Positions 58,709 through 64,000 of a DNA stretch of 64,000 nt are shown piece after piece. Position 1 is the stretch's first letter, and each line of letters begins with the position of its first letter. The notes below the pieces were generated by a model. It worked only from the letters and a program-made list of their open reading frames with translations, made no database searches and was not told the DNA's origin. Source of the stretch: Natronolimnobius sp. AArcel1 (GTDB lineage: Archaea; Halobacteriota; Halobacteria; Halobacteriales; Natrialbaceae). The position numbers and the translations under genes were made by a program. The DNA is taken from positions 62,001 to 126,000 of the forward strand of contig NZ_JAAKXY010000004.1 of the NCBI RefSeq assembly GCF_011043775.1, read 5' to 3'.

Positions 58709-59637
58709 CGATCACCCTCCGCTCCGGCCGGGTCGGCGACCGCAGGCGACGAGTTCTCGAGCGCAGCGAGGACGGCCTCGAGATCGTCGCGATACTCCTC
58801 AGAGAGACGGGACAGCGGTGGGCGCATCCGAGCTGGACCGTAGCCGCGGATCTGCATGGCTTCCTTGACCGGGATCGGATTGGTCTCGACGAACAGTTCG
58901 CGGAACAGTGGTCCGAGTTCGTGGTGCAAGTTCTGTGCGCGCGCGTAGTCGCCGTCGAGTGCCGCACCGACCATCGCGCAGGTCCGTTCGGGTTCGATGT
59001 TCGCTGCAACGCTGATCGCGCCGGTCGCGCCGACCGAAATCATCGGCAGTGTGAGTGCGTCGTCGCCCGACAGCACTGCAAAGTCTTCGTCGGTCGTCCG
59101 CTCGGCGATTTCGCCGATCTGGCCGAGGTCGCCGCTTGCGGCCTTGTAGCCCGCGATGTTCTCGTGGCTGGCGAGTTCGACCGCTGTGTCCGGTTCGATA
59201 TTCTGGCCCGTTCTCGAGGGCACGTTGTAGACGATCTGGGGTAGATCGACGGCGTCTGCGATTGTTTGGAAATGCTCGAGCAAGCCGCGCTGTTCGGGCT
59301 TGTTGTAGTACGGCGAGATGAGGAGCAGGCCGTCAGCGCCTGCGTCAGCCGCGCGCTCGGACAGCTCGAGCGCTTCGCGGGTGTTGTTCGAGCCGGTACC
59401 CGCGATGACGGGCACATCCTCAACGGCCTCGATGACTGCCTCGACGACACGGACGTGTTCGTCGTGAGTCAGCGTCGCCGATTCGCCGGTCGAGCCAACT
59501 GGAACAAGGCCGTCGACGCCGGCGGCCTCGAGGCGCTGGGCATCCGTCTGCAGTGTTTCGAAGTCGATCTGTTCGTCCTCGTCGAAGGGCGTACACATTG
59601 CTGGGAAGACGCCCTCGAAGTCGATTGGTGAACTCAT
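58705..59637 (-). CDS. dapA: 4-hydroxy-tetrahydrodipicolinate synthase
   Basis: Condenses pyruvate and aspartate semialdehyde, the first step of the DAP branch. Start ATG 59637 (MSSPIDFEGVFPAMCTPFDE); 310 residues. Schiff-base lysine K165 (AGYKAASGD), Y137 (VYNVPSRTG) and the GSTGE loop (48-52) are present, all class I aldolase features. It is the first gene of dapA-dapB-dapD-lysA-dapE. A palindrome lies 16 nt upstream. Confidence 0.95.
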   Translation of the reverse strand: MSSPIDFEGVFPAMCTPFDEDEQIDFETLQTDAQRLEAAGVDGLVPVGSTGESATLTHDEHVRVVEAVIEAVEDVPVIAGTGSNNTREALELSERAADAGADGLLLISPYYNKPEQRGLLEHFQTIADAVDLPQIVYNVPSRTGQNIEPDTAVELASHENIAGYKAASGDLGQIGEIAERTTDEDFAVLSGDDALTLPMISVGATGAISVAANIEPERTCAMVGAALDGDYARAQNLHHELGPLFRELFVETNPIPVKEAMQIRGYGPARMRPPLSRLSEEYRDDLEAVLAALENSSPAVADPAGAEGDR

Positions 59638-59652
59638 GGTGATTGGGTGTAT

Positions 59653-59668
59653 GTCGGTGGCCACCGAC
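59653..59668. promoter_or_regulatory. 16-bp perfect palindrome just upstream of dapA
   Basis: gtcggtgg/ccaccgac with no spacer, 16-31 nt before the dapA start codon on its leader side. It may be an operator of the lysine operon or an mRNA hairpin. No regulator gene is adjacent. Confidence 0.5.
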
Positions 59669-60027
59669 CGTTCGTGGGTGGTGTGTCGGTCAGCAGCCTG
59701 TAGTAGTTGTTGATCGGTCGTCGCGCCGAATCGCGCCCGGAACGGGGTGCCACGCCCGCACTGAGCACATCAGTTGCTGCGTTTCAGGCGTTTCGAAACG
59801 GCGGAAAAACGAGCGGCGTCGCTTACGATGGGGTCGACACGTAGGGAAGCGACGCGACGCATACTCGAGCAACGAACGGCCGGAAACTTAGCCGTTGTGA
59901 CTTGGCGCAGTTGGTGCAAGCGAACGCAGGGAGATGAACTGGGCAACCAGCCTGTCAGTCGCGCCCGCCGGTTGCTCAGCAAAATCGTGAACAACCGTTA
60001 TGCTCTGAGACAGCCTGTAGGATAGCG
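59669..60027. other. Intergenic region upstream of dapA and the SnoaL-like gene
   Basis: 359 nt with no supported gene on either strand; no T-loop or cloverleaf, and no CRISPR or riboswitch pattern recognised. A ttatgc TATA-like box (about 59998-60003) precedes the GTG at 60028 by about 28 nt. Confidence 0.5.
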
Positions 60028-60471
60028 GTGAGTGAGATGTTGCAAGTAGATCCCAGAGACATTGTTCAGCACGAAATCGAGGCGGTCTGGAACGACGAGG
60101 ACCTCGAGAAAATCGACGAACTCGTGGCCGAGGAGTTCGTTTACCACAACCCGATGGTCGCCGAGGAGGTGCGCGGTCCCGACGGCTATCGGCAGCTTGT
60201 CGAGGAGTTCCGCGGTGCGATGACTGATTTCCACATGGAGATTGACGCACAGATTGCAGACGATGATACTGGACTGGTCGCGACACGATTTCGCACAACT
60301 GGCACCCACGACCGAGACCTGATGGGCGTCGAGGCGACCGGCAACGAGATCGATGTGACGGGGATGCTGTTCGACCGCATCGAAGACGGCACACTCGTCG
60401 AACGATATGTCAACGACGACGCCTACGGCTTCATGCGCCAGCTCGGACTGATCGATCAGCACCCGTTCTGA
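60028..60471 (+). CDS. SnoaL-like (NTF2-fold) protein
   Basis: A 147-residue protein of the ester-cyclase/SnoaL-like group (PRDIVQHEIEAVWNDEDLEKIDELVAEEFVYHNP, then DFHMEIDAQIADDDTGLVATRFRTTGTHD, and IDVTGMLFDRIEDGTLVERYVNDD). NTF2-fold proteins bind small molecules; the ligand is unknown. GTG at 60028 is preferred over ATG 60037 because a TATA-like box lies about 28 nt upstream of the GTG. Confidence 0.8.
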   Translation: MSEMLQVDPRDIVQHEIEAVWNDEDLEKIDELVAEEFVYHNPMVAEEVRGPDGYRQLVEEFRGAMTDFHMEIDAQIADDDTGLVATRFRTTGTHDRDLMGVEATGNEIDVTGMLFDRIEDGTLVERYVNDDAYGFMRQLGLIDQHPF

Positions 60472-60579
60472 CCGCCGCAATCACCATTTTTCAGTAACCG
60501 ATTTTGTGTGTCAGTTGGACACATACCGTGTCCGCTTCCCACGAGCTTTATACGTTTGAATACGAATTACCCACCGCAC

Positions 60580-61392
60580 ATGAATAATACCGGCCTTAAG
60601 CTTCGGATGGCAGTCGTCGGAACCATCCTCTTTGCGCTGTACTTTGGCGCAGCACTCGTCTTCGATGCGATGTTCCCTAACGTTGGCCTCCTGCCAATAC
60701 TGGCGGTCAGCCTCGTTCTTCTCCCCGCCGCACAGTACAAAATCGGCAAATGGATGGCGCTTCGTGGCACCGAAGAGATGCCAGACGAAGGCCAATACCG
60801 TCAGATTCACCAGATGACCGAATCCCTCGCACGCGATATGGGCATGGACAAACCCAAACTCGTCGTGCAGGATATGGGCGTCCCGAACGCCTTCGCAACC
60901 GGCCGCCGCAGTGCCGGCGTCGTCTGCGTTTCGAACGAACTCATCCGACTGCTCGACCGTGACGAACTCGAGGGCGTCATCGCTCACGAGCTCGCCCATC
61001 TGGACAACCGCGATACGATCACGATGATCATCGGCCAGTCGATTGGAATGATCGTGAGCTACGCGGTCTTCTTCCTGCTTCGCGACGACAACAACTTCCT
61101 CGTCGCCTATGCAGGCTCCGTCGTCGCCCAGATGCTGACAATGATCTTCGTGATGGCCATCTCCCGGTACCGCGAGTACGTCGCCGACGACGACGCTCGC
61201 CAGTACATTGGCAGCGGCGAACCACTCGCCCGCGCCCTCGAGAAGATTTCCCGTGGCTCCGAAGGCCGCGAATCCCGCGTCGACGACAACGTCAGCGCGC
61301 TGTGCATCCTGAACGTCGACCGGAGCTTCCTGCAACAGATCTTCTCGACGCACCCACCGACGGAAAAGCGCATCGAGAAACTCCGCAGCTAA
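60580..61392 (+). CDS. htpX: Membrane zinc metalloprotease HtpX
   Basis: Membrane protease that degrades misfolded membrane proteins. Start ATG 60580 (MNNTGLKLRMAVV) with a TATA-like tttatac about 30 nt upstream. The 270 residues have four hydrophobic segments, zinc motif HELAH (H136, E137, H140) and a later glutamate in SRYREYVADDDA as third ligand. Ends in STHPPTEKRIEKLRS as usual for HtpX. A T-run follows the stop. Confidence 0.93.
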   Translation: MNNTGLKLRMAVVGTILFALYFGAALVFDAMFPNVGLLPILAVSLVLLPAAQYKIGKWMALRGTEEMPDEGQYRQIHQMTESLARDMGMDKPKLVVQDMGVPNAFATGRRSAGVVCVSNELIRLLDRDELEGVIAHELAHLDNRDTITMIIGQSIGMIVSYAVFFLLRDDNNFLVAYAGSVVAQMLTMIFVMAISRYREYVADDDARQYIGSGEPLARALEKISRGSEGRESRVDDNVSALCILNVDRSFLQQIFSTHPPTEKRIEKLRS

Positions 61393-61415
61393 CTCTCACG
61401 GGTCGCGTTTTTTCG
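61393..61415 (+). terminator. T-run after htpX
   Basis: Six Ts at 61408-61413 after a GC-rich ggtcgcg, 16 nt past the htpX stop. Probably terminates htpX transcription. Confidence 0.5.
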
Positions 61416-61497
61416 TCAGCTTCGTTCGCCTTGAGGAGCGGCTGCCGTGTGACCGGAACGATGCGCATTTTTAACGCTGGCCATACCAACGTAGGCT

Positions 61498-61995
61498 ATG
61501 ACCGAGATTCACCCCGGCCAGCGCGTCGCCATGCTCGTGGATGCGCAAAATCTCTATCACACGGCACAGAGCCTCTACAGCCGAAATATCGACTATTCGT
61601 CCCTTCTCGAAAAGGGCGTCCAGAACCGAGAACTCACGCGCGCGATTGCGTACGTTATCCGCGCAGATTCGCCCGAAGAGGAGAGCTTCTTCGATGCGCT
61701 GGTCGATATCGGCTTTGAGACGAAGATCAAGGACATCAAGACGTTCGCCGATGGCTCGAAAAAGGCCGACTGGGACGTTGGGATGAGCCTGGATGCGGTG
61801 ACGCTCGCGAATCACATCGATACGCTCGTGCTCTGTACGGGCGACGGCGACTTCTCTCGCTTGTGTTCACACCTGCGTCACGAAGGCGTCCGCGTCGAAG
61901 TAATGGCGTTTGAATCCTCAACTGCTGAAGAACTCATCGATGCGGCAGATTCCTTTATCGATCTAGGTGAGCGACACGAAACGTTCCTCCTATAA
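61498..61995 (+). CDS. NYN-domain (LabA/DUF88-type) predicted RNase
   Basis: A 165-residue single NYN/PIN-like domain: VAMLVDAQNLYHTAQ with the first Asp, then WDVGMSLDAVTLANHIDTLVLCTGDGDFSRLCSHLRHEGVRVEVMAFESSTAEELIDAADSFIDL, which holds the other acids of the fold. NYN proteins are predicted RNases or RNA-binding regulators. Single-gene unit. The substrate is unknown. Confidence 0.88.
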   Translation: MTEIHPGQRVAMLVDAQNLYHTAQSLYSRNIDYSSLLEKGVQNRELTRAIAYVIRADSPEEESFFDALVDIGFETKIKDIKTFADGSKKADWDVGMSLDAVTLANHIDTLVLCTGDGDFSRLCSHLRHEGVRVEVMAFESSTAEELIDAADSFIDLGERHETFLL

Positions 61996-62018
61996 TAGCT
62001 CGCACGTGGCGAGTACAC

Positions 62019-62201
62019 CTACTTTTTGCGTGCGGTACACGCATCTCGAGCAGTCGCTGTCAACACGGCACCCGTCCCAACGAGCAGTGCTACCCCAGTG
62101 AGACCGGCAATGAGAGACGGATCGAGTGTTGACGAACCGAGGAACGCCAGCCCGCTGATCGCCAGGAGCCCAACCCCGAGGGCGATCTGTGTCAGATCCA
62201 T
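62019..62201 (-). CDS. Small two-helix membrane protein
   Basis: A 60-residue protein starting MDLTQIALGVGLLAI at ATG 62201, with two hydrophobic segments (4-22, 32-50). A clear TATA element on the minus strand (attatatac, 62226-62234) lies about 29 nt upstream, supporting a leaderless start here rather than at earlier ATGs of the same frame. Function unknown. Confidence 0.65.
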   Translation of the reverse strand: MDLTQIALGVGLLAISGLAFLGSSTLDPSLIAGLTGVALLVGTGAVLTATARDACTARKK

Positions 62202-62225
62202 TACGAACTCGAGTATACAGCCAGA

Positions 62226-62234
62226 GTATATAAT
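62226..62234 (-). promoter_or_regulatory. TATA box for the 62019-62201 gene
   Basis: attatatac on the minus strand, centred about 29 nt upstream of ATG 62201. Among the clearest TATA boxes in the window. Confidence 0.6.
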
Positions 62235-62319
62235 GGCCATGATATTTGACTGAAAATGGTGCGAGTCGTCGTCCGAGCAGGTCGAAGGGCTTTCGACGCA
62301 CCACACCAAAGCGAGGGCA

Positions 62320-62811
62320 ATGACTGACGCCACCGACGGCAACGCGGGCCTGCCGGCGCTGCGGACGATTGCGGACTACCAGTTCGGCGCGGGTGCAGGG
62401 GAGGCACTCTTTCCCACGGCGGAAACCGACTCGCTCACGGTCAAACGCACCTCATCCGGCCGACCGCGACAGGTCCACGCCGATGCTGGCCGACTCGTCT
62501 CGTTCGGCACTGACGGGCGCTTTACCCTCGGTCTCGAGGGCGGCCGGCGCCTCAAAGCAGCCCTCGAGCATCCTGCGTACCGCATCGTCGTCGATGACGA
62601 GAGCGAACCGTTCGTCCGCGACGAGAAGAACGTCTTTTCGAAGTTCGTCCTCGAAGCGGGGTCCGAGATTCGGCCAGGCGATGAGGTGCTCGTCGTCCAC
62701 GAACGTGGCGAGTTGATCGCAGTCGGCCGTGCGGAACTGGATGCCGCCGCAATCGGCGAGTTTGAGACCGGCGTGGCAGTCTTCGTTCGCGAAGGCGCGC
62801 CGGCGGAGTAG
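62320..62811 (+). CDS. PUA-domain protein (related to archaeosine tRNA-guanine transglycosylase C-terminus)
   Basis: A 163-residue protein with a PUA domain in its second half (RIVVDDESEPFVRDEKNVFSKFVLEAGSEIRPGDEVLVVHERGELIAVGRAEL), the fold that binds tRNA or rRNA. The first half (LRTIADYQFGAGAGEALFP, RPRQVHADAGRLVSFGTDGRFTLGLEGGRRL) resembles the region before the PUA domain in archaeal TGT/ArcS. It is probably an RNA-modification accessory protein. Confidence 0.85.
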   Translation: MTDATDGNAGLPALRTIADYQFGAGAGEALFPTAETDSLTVKRTSSGRPRQVHADAGRLVSFGTDGRFTLGLEGGRRLKAALEHPAYRIVVDDESEPFVRDEKNVFSKFVLEAGSEIRPGDEVLVVHERGELIAVGRAELDAAAIGEFETGVAVFVREGAPAE

Positions 62812-62843
62812 TGTGGTGACGGGAACTCGCAGTGTGAGCGCAG

Positions 62844-63560
62844 TTACGATGAGAGCGCGCCGGGAGAGTGTTTCCGTGAGACGGGATAATACCGAGCGAC
62901 GAGTCCGGCGGCGACGGCAGCCCCACACAGTATGAGCGCGTCATCTGGCCGGCCAGTGAAGACACCACCAAGGGCGAGGACGCTGCCAAGGCCCAACAGC
63001 ACGGGAACCGGTCTCGAAACGCGCGCTCGGATCGCAAGCGTTCCCGCGAGATAGAGCCCGCCGAGTACGATACCGGCCAGGACATCACCCGGGTAATGAA
63101 CGCCAAGTGCAACTCGTGAGAGCGCAACAAGGACAATAATGGCCACGCAGACGGCGACCCGCTGTCGACGGGAGCCACGCGTGGAATCGACCGCGACGAG
63201 CCCCCAGAAGACGGTTGCAGCGATGGCGTGTCCGCTCGGGAAACTCGAGGAGGTAAAACCCAGTCCGAGGTCGTACAGTATTGAGAGCCCGGCAGGCAGG
63301 AGGTCGGGGCCAAACGGTGGATTGGTTGCAGGACGCGGGACCGAGAACAGCGGTTTGAGTGTCACGAAAATGCCGTAGCCGCCGATAACGATGCCAGACC
63401 ACGTCATCGTCCGGCGGCGATCACCGAACAGCGACGCCCAGAGCAGCCCCGGGATCACGACGTAGACGCTCCCGAGAAACGAGATGATGAGCAATGCGAC
63501 CGCTAGCCAGACCGGAATCGCATTCGTGAGTCCATCGACGACCGTGCCGTCGAATAGCAT
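62844..63560 (-). CDS. PAP2-family membrane phosphatase
   Basis: A 238-residue membrane protein (start ATG 63560, MLFDGTVVDGLTN; ATG 63587 possible) with about six helices. The acid phosphatase motifs are present: KPLFSVPRP, SSFPSGHA and SRVALGVHYPGD. Such enzymes dephosphorylate lipid phosphates such as undecaprenyl/dolichyl diphosphate or phosphatidate on the outer face. The substrate is unknown. Confidence 0.88.
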   Translation of the reverse strand: MLFDGTVVDGLTNAIPVWLAVALLIISFLGSVYVVIPGLLWASLFGDRRRTMTWSGIVIGGYGIFVTLKPLFSVPRPATNPPFGPDLLPAGLSILYDLGLGFTSSSFPSGHAIAATVFWGLVAVDSTRGSRRQRVAVCVAIIVLVALSRVALGVHYPGDVLAGIVLGGLYLAGTLAIRARVSRPVPVLLGLGSVLALGGVFTGRPDDALILCGAAVAAGLVARYYPVSRKHSPGALSS

Positions 63561-63757
63561 TATCTTCGCTAACGAGAACAACATCAAAAAAGACTGGAGT
63601 GACTTTCTCGTGTGGAAAATCCGCTTGACGATTTATACTGACAAACGTGATACCGTTGGCTATCGGTCGCTGCGAATGGTCGGCATACCGTTGTCCAGGT
63701 TGTGCCGCCGGAACCGCGCTCCAACTCCCTGATGACGCCCCCTCCACGAAGCAAGTG

Positions 63758-64000
63758 ATGTCGACAACGACAGCCCTCCTCGAGTCCGTTCTGGCAGTTG
63801 TTCACCTCGTAGGTATGCCCGCATTGTTTGTCATCTTCGTGCTTAAGGGAGCGCTCATTGGGAAAGTGTTTCCGACAAGTGTGTTCCTCTCGGGATACGT
63901 TGCCGTGATCGGGCCGACCTACTGGGGAGCCGTCACTATCGTCGTGTTGGTAACGGTCGCTCACGTGCTCGGACAGGGAGCCATCTTCGCGGGAAGCAGA
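63758..64000 (+). CDS. Membrane protein N-terminus, possibly DedA/VTT family (cut by window edge)
   Basis: ATG 63758 opens a frame to the window end (81 codons, MSTTTALLESVLAVVH). Two hydrophobic segments and the pattern FVLKGALIGKVFPTSVFLSGYVAVIGP resemble the first part of DedA-like proteins, which are lipid scramblases. The call is tentative because only a third of a usual DedA length is visible. Confidence 0.5.
   Translation, partial: MSTTTALLESVLAVVHLVGMPALFVIFVLKGALIGKVFPTSVFLSGYVAVIGPTYWGAVTIVVLVTVAHVLGQGAIFAGSR

Noticed and set aside
59669-60027. Considered a lysine riboswitch or tRNA upstream of dapA
   Set aside because: No recognisable L-box pattern or cloverleaf; only the 16-bp palindrome stands out.
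1-64000. CRISPR arrays and rRNA genes
   Set aside because: No regularly spaced direct repeats of 25-40 bp and no rRNA-like segments were seen; the repeats near 50 kb are not regularly spaced arrays.

Overview
This is chromosomal DNA from an extremely halophilic archaeon, most likely of the Natrialba/Haloterrigena/Natronorubrum group; that placement is inferred from overall style, not from a marker phylogeny. Supporting signs are high GC, strongly acidic proteins, CTCGAG-rich coding sequence, twin-arginine lipoprotein signals, many probably leaderless transcripts with a TATA box about 27-30 nt before the start codon, and archaeal families such as TrmY, Pus10, Nob1, aIF5B, arCOG-type CBS proteins and a PurN-PurH fusion.

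Layout: 1-3.5 kb holds the start of proS, a Tat-lipoprotein alpha-amylase and an MTH1-like Nudix hydrolase. 3.5-10.6 kb is a minus-strand operon of three overlapping genes: an AddB-like protein with no visible Walker A motif, an Fe-S PD-(D/E)XK protein with a decayed catalytic motif, and a complete AddA-like helicase-nuclease. This is the most interesting multi-protein system in the window. 10.7-18.7 kb holds a CBS protein, small haloarchaeal proteins, tRNA-Pro(CGG) with a duplicated 3' end, trmY, an HtrA-like lipoprotein protease, pus10, rnhB and a cation exchanger. 18.7-25.4 kb holds secD/secF, pgi and an IS1341-type element (tnpB, a divergent mini-RHH gene and terminal hairpins). 25.4-33.7 kb holds an orphan DNA methylase, a CPBP protease, nob1, a PRC-barrel gene, infB and pyrG.

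33.9-38.9 kb looks like an accessory island between pyrG and guaAB. It has two secreted enzymes that share a dockerin-like C-terminus (an alpha/beta hydrolase and a GH43 arabinanase with a ricin-type lectin domain), a structured 89-nt element, a PhiH1-like winged-helix regulator and an AT-rich membrane-anchored orphan. 39-47.5 kb returns to housekeeping and small genes, including a probable unannotated RNA gene near 40.4 kb, an Idi-1 homologue lacking the catalytic cysteine and a frameshifted gene. 47.6-60 kb is metabolic: lrp/carA with well-formed paired operators, purNH and purB, and a lysine (DAP) cluster dapA-dapB-dapD-lysA-dapE that is interrupted by a vapBC module and lacks dapF at its expected position. 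The 3' end of purNH has been copied twice downstream. 60-64 kb holds a SnoaL-like protein, htpX, a NYN-domain protein, a PUA protein, a PAP2 phosphatase and the start of a membrane protein.

Functional links: Pus10 (makes pseudouridine 54/55) and TrmY (methylates pseudouridine 54) act in sequence on the tRNA T-arm. PyrG and CarA (pyrimidines), GuaAB, PurNH and PurB (purines) and the Dap enzymes form a biosynthetic core. Nob1, the PRC-barrel protein and aIF5B are translation genes. Gene identities come from recognising families by eye; no database search was run.
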